Shown piece after piece: positions 42,785 through 51,067 of a DNA stretch of 64,000 nucleotides. The notes below the pieces were generated by a model that was not told the origin of the DNA, did no database searches, and worked only from the letters and a program-made list of their open reading frames with translations. The position numbers and the translations under genes were made by a program. The stretch is from Paenibacillus aestuarii (lineage in GTDB: Bacteria > Bacillota > Bacilli > Paenibacillales > NBRC-103111): positions 186,001-250,000 of the forward strand of contig NZ_JAQFVF010000092.1 of the NCBI RefSeq assembly GCF_027789125.1. The letters are read 5' to 3'. The first letter of the stretch is position 1; the number at the start of each line of letters is the position of its first letter.

Positions 42785-44314
42785 TCAACGACCAAGCGCA
42801 CTGCGAAAGTCCGTCACCGTTCGTCCCTCCAGCTCTTTGAACACTTTGCAAAAATAAGAGACTTCCTGAAACCCGGTTTTTTCGGCTACTTCATAAACTT
42901 TCATGGCGGAATCTTGAAGCAGCAGCTTCGCTCTGCGGATCCGGCAGCGATTGATATATTCGATAATGCGCATGCCTGTCTCTTGCTTAAATAAGTTGGA
43001 TAAATAATTGCTGCTGAGATGCAGCACTTCCGCCATTCGTGCTACCGTAATATCTTCCGCATAATGTTCATCAATGTATCGCATCGCCGCCTGAATCTCT
43101 TTTCGCATGACAGCTTGATCACGCCCCGACTCTAACCCGCTTCGATAGAGGTCAAACAACACTTGTTTCACTTGATCCAACTGCGGCAACCCTTCCATCC
43201 ACTGTACGAGCTGCTTATGGGCCAACTCCAACTGTGGCGAAGGCGTCTGACGCTCCAGCGCATAGGTCTTGACCAATAGAGCCGCCTCCAACAGCAATGG
43301 CTTCAGTTCTGCAAGCGGCGGCCTCCGCCCCATCAAGGCCAGAAAAAACTGCTCTAAGGCAGCCTCCCCTTCGGCCTGTACGCCGCTTTTCATGGCCGCA
43401 TTTAGCGGGCCGAGCGGGACCGGCTCATTTGCATGTCCGGCCTCACGACGGTTTCTTCCAGAATATGTATATAAGCTTCCCGCTCCTTCATAAACCGACT
43501 GCTCCAGAGCTGCTTCCGCCTGTGAATATAGCGAAGACCAGTCCTTCAAGCTGCAGCCGATTGCGCTAATCCCCGCCGTTACCGTGCCTTTCATGCGGGA
43601 GACAAGCTGGGAAGCCAGTCTTCGCGTCTCCTCCATGCCCTTCCGCTCACTCTTGTCCGCCGGCAGCGCAGCGATGACGACCGTCCGCTGGTGCCGAATC
43701 GGGATAACCATCGTGCGCATCCCATCCGCGACTTCATCAGGCATGTTCTCGAACATTCCCTCGATGAGAATGACGGCCGTCGGGCCGGATAGGATGGGAA
43801 AATGAATCGCAGCTGCTTGATGATCCATCTCTTCGGCCGTGCTCATCTCGCCGAGCAGCAGCTTACGCCCCAGCAGCACCTGCATTTCCTGCCAATTGGC
43901 CTCCCGGATATGCGCTTGCTTCCGCTGCTGCCGATCCGCCATAATTTTATCTTTCATATGCAGCAAAAGCTCCTGTAAAGCGCCTGGTTCGAGATCATGC
44001 TTCAATAAATAATCTTCAGCCCCCAGCTTTAACGCTTCCTTCACAAAGCGGAAGTCATCATAGGAGCTGAGCGCTACGATTTTGATGCCTGCATCCTTTT
44101 GCTTAACCTGACGGATGAGTTCAATTCCGTTCATCTCCGGCATGGTGATATCGGTCACAATGAAATCCACTTGCTGCTGCTGCAAAATCTCAAGGGCATG
44201 TACGCCATTGAGCGCCTCGCTCACAATCGTGAATCCGTAATCTTCCCAACGAATAATGGAAGAAATCGCATAGCGATAGATGGCATTATCCTCTACGATC
44301 ATCGCGTTCAACAT
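42785..44314 (-). CDS. YesN-type response regulator (receiver + AraC HTH)
   Basis: A 509-residue regulator. The receiver (1-120) has the phospho-Asp in VDFIVTDITMPEMNG and Lys-containing switch in EDYLLKHDL. A poorly conserved middle leads to a C-terminal AraC domain (AMRYIDEHYAEDITVARMAE, NYLSNLFKQETGMRIIEYIN, VAEKTGFQEVSYFCKVFKEL). ATG at 44314 has GGAG 8 nt upstream. It overlaps the end of the kinase gene by 29 bp, so the pair is translationally coupled. It probably controls a carbohydrate operon, most likely the GH35 locus next to it. Confidence 0.88.
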   Translation of the reverse strand: MLNAMIVEDNAIYRYAISSIIRWEDYGFTIVSEALNGVHALEILQQQQVDFIVTDITMPEMNGIELIRQVKQKDAGIKIVALSSYDDFRFVKEALKLGAEDYLLKHDLEPGALQELLLHMKDKIMADRQQRKQAHIREANWQEMQVLLGRKLLLGEMSTAEEMDHQAAAIHFPILSGPTAVILIEGMFENMPDEVADGMRTMVIPIRHQRTVVIAALPADKSERKGMEETRRLASQLVSRMKGTVTAGISAIGCSLKDWSSLYSQAEAALEQSVYEGAGSLYTYSGRNRREAGHANEPVPLGPLNAAMKSGVQAEGEAALEQFFLALMGRRPPLAELKPLLLEAALLVKTYALERQTPSPQLELAHKQLVQWMEGLPQLDQVKQVLFDLYRSGLESGRDQAVMRKEIQAAMRYIDEHYAEDITVARMAEVLHLSSNYLSNLFKQETGMRIIEYINRCRIRRAKLLLQDSAMKVYEVAEKTGFQEVSYFCKVFKELEGRTVTDFRSALGR

Positions 44315-46151
44315 GCTCATCTCTCCTTTGCCGGTGCATTCTATACGGAATGTGCACAATCGCTTTCGTGCCGGCGCCAAGGGCGCTCTCATAACGCAGC
44401 CCGTACTCGGTCCCATAATACAATCGAATGCGTTCATGGACGTTGTGAATGCCGATGCTGGTCACGCCTGGCACGGATTCTTTCCTCACTTCGCGATTTA
44501 ACAGCTGATCCGCCTGCTGCTGCGTCATCCCTACCCCATTATCCTCGACAGTGAGGAACAGGCTCGTATCCGCCACCCTCGCTGTAACTCGGATGCGTCC
44601 GCTGCCCTTGGACATTTCGATGCCGTGCAATATCGCGTTCTCGACCAAAGGCTGCAGGATAAAATAAGGTACTTCGCATTGTCCTAGCTGCTCCTCCACC
44701 TCGTACGCCATTTGCAGCGCATCCCCGTACCCGATCTTCTGGATATACAAGTAGTTCTGGAGAAGCGTAATTTCCTGCTCCAGACTGTGGAATTCCCCCA
44801 CACGGCGAACGGAGGATTTCAACAAGTCGATCACTGAAGTAATCATCCGCTCGATCTCCAGTTGTCCGTACATGCGGGCGTACCATTTGACCGTACCTAA
44901 CGTGTTATATAAAAAATGCGGATTGATCTGGCTGAGCAGCGCCGTATACTCTGCTTGCTGTTTGGCGATCTGCTCCTTATACACCGTGTTGATGAGCTCA
45001 TGAATGCGCGCCAGCATGAAATTAAAACGAACGGACAGGATGCCGATCTCATCCCTGCCGAGCGGTACAATGCGGACATCAAAGTTGCCGTCTTCGACTT
45101 TGCGCATCGTCTGCTCCAAAATTTTAATATTGCGCGTTGACGAATTGGACAGCTTCACGGCAATCCCCGTTGAAATTAGCACCGCCAAGAATGAAACCAC
45201 GACGATGACCAGAACCAAAAGACGCGTATCCGATAGCAGCACGGACATCGGAATGAAGATCAACACCCGCCAGCCCAGATTGGCGGTGCGCTCCTGCACG
45301 AACAAGTAACTGCCTGACCCGGCATGCACCACCTTGGCCATCGAGGCATCGGCTTCTTGCAGCGTTTCGTTCACATTGTTCCGTATGAGCGAATCCGTAT
45401 CCGGATCGCCGCCTGCCAGCCATTCGTTAAAAGGATTCAGAATCGCCACATTGTTCGGTTTCATGATCGAGCTGCCGCTCCCCAGCGACAGGAAATATTC
45501 CGCATCCATGCTGAAAATAATCGTGCCCAAGCTGCGGTCAATCTGGCTGATATCGGTAAAATCGCGCACCAGCAGCACCTCGTTGCGATTGCGAAAAGAT
45601 GGCGACCAGCCCATATTCGCCCCATGATCGGCCAAATACTCCGCCCCGCTTCCGGTGATGCCGGCGACATCCTGCACATCCAGCGTATGGTCCAGCCCTT
45701 TTTTATTTTCCCACCAGTAGATCTGCCCTTTCTCGGTTCGAATCATAATGGCATTCATGTAAGGATTGCCGTTCCCGTACTGGGCCAGCAAAAACTCCAT
45801 CCGGCTGCGGTATGCCGGGTAGTTGTCGCTCGTCACCGATTCTCCTTGCTCGGCCACAATTTCCCGAATGCTGCTGTCGCTAAGCACATAGACCGAAGAA
45901 GCAAACACTTCTTTCGCTCTGCTCTCAATATTATCCGAGATTTGATGAATCACCTGCATCGAAAGATCTCTTGTGTTGGCTTCGATAAATTTCGTAGAGG
46001 CATAGATCGCAGCGCCGCCTATGGCCGTGGAAATAAAGAGAATGAGTATCATATTGGACAAAAAGATTTTCGTGCGAAAACGCAAGTCCTTAATCCGATC
46101 GGGATGCCACCATCGTACAGCCACTCGCACACACTCCTTGCCAACGATCAT
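44286..46151 (-). CDS. YesM-type sensor histidine kinase
   Basis: A 621-residue membrane kinase. First helix at about 29-52 (LSNMILILFISTAIGG), a large extracellular Cache-like domain, second helix about 302-325 (LLVLVIVVVSFLAVLIS), HAMP, phospho-acceptor His in LLSQINPHFLYNTLGTVKW, and ATPase motifs LVENAILHGIE and DNGVGM. The ATG overlaps the stop of the upstream binding protein gene by 4 bp; a GTG at 46124 has AAGGAG upstream and may be the real start. Coupled to the binding protein before it and the response regulator after it. Confidence 0.88.
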   Translation of the reverse strand: MIVGKECVRVAVRWWHPDRIKDLRFRTKIFLSNMILILFISTAIGGAAIYASTKFIEANTRDLSMQVIHQISDNIESRAKEVFASSVYVLSDSSIREIVAEQGESVTSDNYPAYRSRMEFLLAQYGNGNPYMNAIMIRTEKGQIYWWENKKGLDHTLDVQDVAGITGSGAEYLADHGANMGWSPSFRNRNEVLLVRDFTDISQIDRSLGTIIFSMDAEYFLSLGSGSSIMKPNNVAILNPFNEWLAGGDPDTDSLIRNNVNETLQEADASMAKVVHAGSGSYLFVQERTANLGWRVLIFIPMSVLLSDTRLLVLVIVVVSFLAVLISTGIAVKLSNSSTRNIKILEQTMRKVEDGNFDVRIVPLGRDEIGILSVRFNFMLARIHELINTVYKEQIAKQQAEYTALLSQINPHFLYNTLGTVKWYARMYGQLEIERMITSVIDLLKSSVRRVGEFHSLEQEITLLQNYLYIQKIGYGDALQMAYEVEEQLGQCEVPYFILQPLVENAILHGIEMSKGSGRIRVTARVADTSLFLTVEDNGVGMTQQQADQLLNREVRKESVPGVTSIGIHNVHERIRLYYGTEYGLRYESALGAGTKAIVHIPYRMHRQRRDEHVERDDRRG

Positions 46152-47458
46152 TTGAAAGGTTTGCGAATTCGGTCAAAAGCTTGATCCAGCTCCTGAATGC
46201 ACAGGTCTGGATTATGGTCATGATCCAGGACAAATTTCGTCAGGGCATTGACGAACGCTTTTTGCAAATCCAGATTGATGAAGTCGGTCGGCAGACTGGA
46301 CCAATCGTAGGTGAAGCCAGACTGGATATACTTATCGTCAAGCTCCACGTACGTCGGATCAAAATCGGTCGGCAAGCCTTTGATGACGGACAGCGCCTTC
46401 TTGTCCTTTTGAAACACATCGCCCATCTCCTTCGATGCGAACAAAGCCAGCGTCTGCAAGGCGGCTTCCTTATGGGGTGACTTGGCGTTAACGACAATGC
46501 CCCCTGTCGATTTCAGGCCAAATTTGGCATCCTGCGGATCCTTCGAGTAAGGGAATGCGAACAAGCCGAGGTTACTTTGCGGATTTTTTGACTTCACCCC
46601 GTCGACGGTCCATGTGCCGTTAATGATCATGCCTGCCCGGCCATCGGCCAGCAGCACTTGCGCTTGGTTCCAATCTGTATCAAAAGGCTTCGCGTTGACA
46701 TAGTTCAAGCGCTCGCCGAATCGCTGTAAAATAGATCTAAAATGAATGCTATCGTCGGCAAAAGATGCCCGGCCTGCTTCTACGTCAGAGATCCAGTTGC
46801 GCCCGGAGGCGTACTGGTTGGCTAGCAAATCAGCCGCTATGTCCCAGGTGATCGTCCAGCTGTCTTTGTAGCCGGCGGCAATGGGAATGATGCCTGCTTT
46901 TTGCAGCGCCTTGCAGTCAGCGATGAATTGCTCCCACGTTACCGGCGGATGGTCGATGCCTGCCTTGGCGAAAGCTTCTTTGTTGTAAATGACGCCCGCG
47001 CCATTCACATCAATCGGCAGCGCCCAAATGCGGCCGTCCGCTGATCGCACTCCGCTCATATAGCGCTCATCGATTTGCGCCAGAAAAGGCTGGCCGGTCA
47101 GATCCATCGCATACCCGCTGCGGATGAGATCCTGGGCGTATTCCAGGTTATCGATCATATACATGTCCGGCATGTTGTTGGAGACAGCTCTCGTGCGCAG
47201 CAAGCTCATGTAATTGCCGCCATCCACGCCCGTCAAATTGAATGTGACCGAAGGATGCGCTTTAGTGAACGATTGCGTGCCCCATTCCAGCCACTTGCGG
47301 GCGCCCTCTTCATCGAAATGATGCACCCAGGTGAGCACCTGCGTGTTCGGCTTTGTTTTGGCGATGTACGTCACCGGCTCGGGCTGGCATGCGCTTGCGA
47401 GCAGCGCGATCGCTACGCTCGCGAACCCTGCTGTGATCCAGCGTAATCGAAGCTTCAT
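46148..47458 (-). CDS. Family 1 extracellular solute-binding lipoprotein, kinase-linked
   Basis: A 436-residue sugar-binding lipoprotein. Signal peptide with lipobox LLASAC (Cys about 24), then YIAKTKPNTQVLTWVHHF and the MalE-like FTKAHPSVTFNLTGVDGG, QVLLADGRAGMIINGTWTV. ATG at 47458 has GGGGGGAG directly upstream. It is the first gene of a three-gene operon with a YesM kinase and YesN regulator and has no permease of its own. It is therefore likely a sugar sensor subunit, or it feeds the neighbouring permeases. A perfect cre precedes it. Confidence 0.86.
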   Translation of the reverse strand: MKLRLRWITAGFASVAIALLASACQPEPVTYIAKTKPNTQVLTWVHHFDEEGARKWLEWGTQSFTKAHPSVTFNLTGVDGGNYMSLLRTRAVSNNMPDMYMIDNLEYAQDLIRSGYAMDLTGQPFLAQIDERYMSGVRSADGRIWALPIDVNGAGVIYNKEAFAKAGIDHPPVTWEQFIADCKALQKAGIIPIAAGYKDSWTITWDIAADLLANQYASGRNWISDVEAGRASFADDSIHFRSILQRFGERLNYVNAKPFDTDWNQAQVLLADGRAGMIINGTWTVDGVKSKNPQSNLGLFAFPYSKDPQDAKFGLKSTGGIVVNAKSPHKEAALQTLALFASKEMGDVFQKDKKALSVIKGLPTDFDPTYVELDDKYIQSGFTYDWSSLPTDFINLDLQKAFVNALTKFVLDHDHNPDLCIQELDQAFDRIRKPFK

Positions 47459-47474
47459 CGCTCCCCCCATTTCG

Positions 47475-47488
47475 TGACAGCGTTTACA
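47475..47488 (-). promoter_or_regulatory. CcpA binding site (cre)
   Basis: TGTAAACGCTGTCA on the minus strand matches TGWAANCGNTNWCA at every position. It lies 17 bp before the binding protein start and just downstream of a TATACT -10-like sequence (about 47493-47498), a position that blocks transcription. It implies glucose repression of the kinase operon. Confidence 0.75.
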
Positions 47489-47525
47489 TTTAGTATAGCG
47501 AACAACCGCTGGAAAGGGAATGCAC

Positions 47526-47551
47526 AAAAAGCCCCCGTGGGGTGCGGGGGC
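47526..47551 (-). terminator. Minus-strand terminator upstream of the kinase operon
   Basis: GCCCCCG / CGGGGGC stem with a 7-nt loop followed by TTTTTG on the minus strand. It insulates the operon from transcription coming from the synthetase-like gene. Confidence 0.55.
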
Positions 47552-47905
47552 GCTGGCGCACTGCAGGTACGCAAGGCGGGGGCGCGCGAGGCGCCGGAGT
47601 GCGAGCGCACTGCAGGCGACGGGGCGCGGTGAAAAGGACTGTGTTGCGCGAGGGTAAGTTTCGGCTATTGGAGGATTCTTTAGGTAGATACCTACTTTTG
47701 CGGTTGATGGATAGTCATGTCGGGGAAGCTACTTTGGACATTGCTGGATAGTTGCGGCTGGGGGGAGCTGCTATGGAAGTTGTAGCATAGTTGCGGTGGT
47801 AGAGCTAATTTGGACGTTGCTGGTGGTTGTGGCAGGGGGGCTATGAAAGATTATCCTGTAATTTTAGCAAGAACATTCGTGAGCTGCTGCCTAAGCTGGG
47901 TCCTC
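47552..47905. other. Noncoding stretch
   Basis: Roughly 350 bp with no gene seen. It contains short degenerate repeats of GGACATTGCTGG/GGACGTTGCTGG and GTTGCGG type (about 47735-47830), suggesting decayed sequence. Confidence 0.3.
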
Positions 47906-48060
47906 ATCCTACAAAAATGACATGATAATATAGCAAATTTCGCCGATCAGGCGACTTTAGCCAATTATCATGCTGAAAATGCAGGATAACTGCTGAATCC
48001 AGCTATTTTCACTAAAAATCCTGCCGCTCATCGCGATTCGAGGATTACCTTTTTGTAGAT
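47906..48060. repeat. Palindromic MITE-like element
   Basis: An 82-bp imperfect palindrome: ATCCTACAAAAATGACATGATAAT-type left arm (47906-47929) pairs with 47964-47987, with an inner stem (47930-47944 with 47950-47963). A shorter hairpin with AATCCT..AGGATT arms follows, and CTTTTTGTAGAT (to about 48060) mirrors the CTACAAAAA at 47909-47917, so the whole unit is bounded by inverted ends of about 12-15 bp. No coding frame inside. It may be a miniature inverted-repeat element. Confidence 0.5.
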
Positions 48061-48327
48061 ATCACAGAAACACTTCATTTGCTATCTACCCCCGCACACT
48101 GGGCCGAGCCCCAAGGGCAAGCGCCCCAAAGGTGCCCCCGCAAGGCGCTTCGCAGTGGGCGCACCTTCCCCAGCTCAACACTGCCTCGCCGCCACTGCGT
48201 ATCGCGCCATCTCTTTCTCGCCACGCTGTATAGCCGCCCTCGGCGCACACTTGTCTCGCCACGCTGCGAGGCCACCCCCCGGCGCACCATCTCCCGCCGT
48301 CTCCACACCTCGCCGCCCCTCCCTGCA
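48061..48327. other. GC-rich noncoding stretch
   Basis: About 270 bp after the synthetase-like gene with C-rich composition and repeated CGCCAC/TCTCGCC words; no gene was supported in it. Confidence 0.3.
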
Positions 48328-49269
48328 CTATCGTGCTGTCTCGCTCATTAACCTGTCTATTCCGATCGCACTAATCATCATTCGTTCCTTTTGGTTGCCT
48401 AATAGCTGCTGAGACCAATCGACGAAGCCACCGTCACCGATCGTGAGACGTCCACTTGGAAGCTCTACAATTAAATGGAACTGCAGCCCTTTGTAGTAGT
48501 CATTATGCGCTCCCGCCTCGATCTGCTCCGTTAGCCCGACATTCGGCAGAGACTCCTGCAAATGCTCGCGCAGACGCTGCACGAGTCCTTCTGAATCCGT
48601 ATACCCGCCATGGCGGATAAACTTTACCGTCATTCGCGCTTGAAACAGTGCTTGAAAGATCGCTTGATACACCCGCACATGTTCAACCAGCGTTCTTTTC
48701 TCAAAGCCGTACGAGCCCGTATCCCGGCCGGACGTAATCATGCAAAACAGCGAAAAATGGGGCAGCATCCCCGGCCCGCTGAACTGCTGAGCGCGCAAAT
48801 GCCGATGCGTGGTGCACAGCCGGATGCTGTCTTCCCTATGCGGGCGCTGGCCGCATTTGATAAGATCGCAAGCATGCAGCGCCAGGGCGTTGGTGGCATC
48901 GGCGACAACTTCCGTCCCCCTGAGAGCGGACAGCACCTTATTCTGATCGACCGTGCCGACCACCGAACAAGAGCCAAGGGGCGCTACAGGCGCCAGCTGC
49001 ACAGCTTGATAAGAAGAGGCTTCCGCAAGCTGCAGCATCTCAATCTCCAGCTGCTTCAAGGCAATGGGATGGATGGCAGCCGGCTTGACAAAACGATTGC
49101 AGGCATAGCTATTCAACAGCTCACCAGAGGTCATCGCCTGGGTCTTATTGCGAAACAACTCCAGCAATAACGTATTCAAATCCGAAGCTGACAGCTTCCG
49201 CTCCAATTGGTCCAGCAAATCGGGTGATAATTGCGCTAAAATGCGGTCCACCGCTTTTCTCTCTGTCAT
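48328..49269 (-). CDS. Class II aminoacyl-tRNA synthetase-like protein coupled to a sensor kinase
   Basis: A 313-residue cytoplasmic protein. The C-terminal TIGDGGFVDWSQQLLGNQKE then MMISAIGIDRLM resembles motif 3 of class II aminoacyl-tRNA synthetases and HisZ-like paralogs (Gly-rich strand then a G-x-x-R helix). The N-terminal SPDLLDQLERKLSASDLNTL looks like a helical extension, and VADATNALALHACDLIKCG matches no known pocket. A catalytic synthetase is unlikely, as motif 2 and an anticodon domain are not evident. Its start overlaps the end of the kinase gene by 4 bp, so it is made with the two-component pair. Role unknown; it might be a ligand-binding regulator. Confidence 0.5.
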   Translation of the reverse strand: MTERKAVDRILAQLSPDLLDQLERKLSASDLNTLLLELFRNKTQAMTSGELLNSYACNRFVKPAAIHPIALKQLEIEMLQLAEASSYQAVQLAPVAPLGSCSVVGTVDQNKVLSALRGTEVVADATNALALHACDLIKCGQRPHREDSIRLCTTHRHLRAQQFSGPGMLPHFSLFCMITSGRDTGSYGFEKRTLVEHVRVYQAIFQALFQARMTVKFIRHGGYTDSEGLVQRLREHLQESLPNVGLTEQIEAGAHNDYYKGLQFHLIVELPSGRLTIGDGGFVDWSQQLLGNQKERMMISAIGIDRLMSETAR

Positions 49270-51053
49270 GAGAATCCCCCTCCCAGACTGACATTCATTT
49301 CCTCTTGAACCTTAGCTTTCAAAACCGGAAACCGGATCGACACGCTCGTCCCGCTGCCCAGCGGGTTATTCTCAATCTCGACGCGATAGCGATGGCCAAA
49401 AAATGCTTCGAACCGCTCCCTCACGTTCCGGATGCCATACCCGCCTGTATGCCCTTCCCGTGCCGCATTCCAGTTCGGCTTCAACCCCACACCGTCATCG
49501 GTGATGCTGATGACCACCTCACCGCCCGCTTCTCTCGCTTTGACGACGATGCTGCCTGTCAACCGCTCATTAAAGCCATGCATAATCGCATTTTCAATGA
49601 AAGGCTGGAGTGTCATTTTCGGTATAAACCAGTCGTTCAAATGCTCAGGCAAATCCATGCTGACCGTCAGCCCTTCCTCCCAACGCAATTGCTGAATTTG
49701 AATATAGCACTGCGCGTGAACGAATTCTTCGCGAATCGTAATGAGGCTTTCGCCATTGGACAGCCCGATTCGGAACATTTTGCCCATGAGCTCCAAAATT
49801 TGACTCAATTTATCATGTCCGGCCGATAAGGCCATCCAATTCAGCTGATCTAAGGTATTATACAAAAAATGCGGATTAATCATCGCCTGCAGCGCCTTTA
49901 TCTCCGCTTTTTTCTGTTGTTTGTATTGATTTTCTAACGATGAATATAACGTTTTTATGCGATCCATTAACTTGCGATAGCCGGAAAATAACACGCCGAA
50001 TTCATTCTGATAATCCTCCGGCAAATTCACTTTATTCATGTTGGCGCTATATCGCCCCATCTCATGAAGCAGCTGGCGGATCGGTGTAATGAACAAGTTG
50101 GAGAAATATAAAGTAAACAATAAAGCGATGACGATGGCCGAAGCGCCGACCAGGGATAGCACGACGGAAATATGCACGCTGCCCTGCGTGATTTGTCCCC
50201 AAGGCGTCAGCTGAATGAGCGTTGCGCTCGAATTATAATGCGTCGACCAGACCATCAGCGTGTTTTTTTGCGCGCCTCTCAGATCCTCATCGTTCGGGAC
50301 GCCGACTTTCAAGTAACCGTTCTCTTCTTTAATGCTCGGCAAATAAGATTTGATCTTCGTATACAGCGAAGAATCGCCAATATACGTAATGATTCTGCCC
50401 CCGGAATCCAGCAAGATGCGGTTGGAGGCCGGCATTTCTCCACTCATCAGCTTTTGAATAGAAGACGCTTTCATATTGAGCACCAAGAAGCCCTGATACT
50501 TCCCGCTGTTCGAATAGATTTTGCGTGCGAAGCTGACCGCATCGATATTCCCTTGAACCGTTTGAATCGTATGTTCACCAATCCACGCAAAATCCGCATT
50601 ATCCGCAAAACCATACCAGTCTTGTTGTTTCGCTTGATTCAGATCCATGAAGGAAACGAGACCTTGCGCACGCGATGGAATCGTATTGACGGTATAATAA
50701 TCGATGGATTGAATAATCGGCGTTGAATAGGTAATATTGTTCAAAAATGTTGCCAATTCCTCGCGTCGCTGATAATCCAAATAAGAATCGCCGGTGGGAT
50801 CCGGATTTTCCGTCGTCACATTATTCCTTGAGGCTGCAAGCGAGATTTGTTCGATCGCCCGCATTTGTATTTCAACTTTGTTATACAGCTCACTCAAATT
50901 CCCCTTTTGATAATAGGTGGTCAATCGCACCATTTCTTGCGTCGTCAGCGAATACGTCAACCAAATCACAATCGTCAATAAGACAAGCACGAAGCTGGTT
51001 AAACCGCCGAATAATAAATAATCGATCCGATAACGTTTAAACATATTTTTCAT
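49266..51053 (-). CDS. YesM-type sensor histidine kinase
   Basis: A 595-residue membrane kinase: first helix about 11-32 (GGLTSFVLVLLTIVIW), extracellular Cache-like domain, second helix about 297-320 (VLSLVGASAIVIALLFT), HAMP, the phospho-acceptor AMINPHFLYNTLDQLNW, and ATPase motifs FIENAIMHGFN and DDGVGLK, GGYGIRNV. It lies 15 bp after its response regulator gene and overlaps the synthetase-like gene downstream. Senses an external sugar-related signal, probably for the ABC operon at 52.8-58.1 kb. Confidence 0.88.
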   Translation of the reverse strand: MKNMFKRYRIDYLLFGGLTSFVLVLLTIVIWLTYSLTTQEMVRLTTYYQKGNLSELYNKVEIQMRAIEQISLAASRNNVTTENPDPTGDSYLDYQRREELATFLNNITYSTPIIQSIDYYTVNTIPSRAQGLVSFMDLNQAKQQDWYGFADNADFAWIGEHTIQTVQGNIDAVSFARKIYSNSGKYQGFLVLNMKASSIQKLMSGEMPASNRILLDSGGRIITYIGDSSLYTKIKSYLPSIKEENGYLKVGVPNDEDLRGAQKNTLMVWSTHYNSSATLIQLTPWGQITQGSVHISVVLSLVGASAIVIALLFTLYFSNLFITPIRQLLHEMGRYSANMNKVNLPEDYQNEFGVLFSGYRKLMDRIKTLYSSLENQYKQQKKAEIKALQAMINPHFLYNTLDQLNWMALSAGHDKLSQILELMGKMFRIGLSNGESLITIREEFVHAQCYIQIQQLRWEEGLTVSMDLPEHLNDWFIPKMTLQPFIENAIMHGFNERLTGSIVVKAREAGGEVVISITDDGVGLKPNWNAAREGHTGGYGIRNVRERFEAFFGHRYRVEIENNPLGSGTSVSIRFPVLKAKVQEEMNVSLGGGFS

Positions 51054-51067
51054 ACGCGATACCGCCC

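Noticed and set aside
45324..46184. A 286-codon open frame on the plus strand.
   Set aside because: It lies antisense to the YesM-type kinase gene, which has clear domain motifs; the antisense protein has no recognisable domain or ribosome site.
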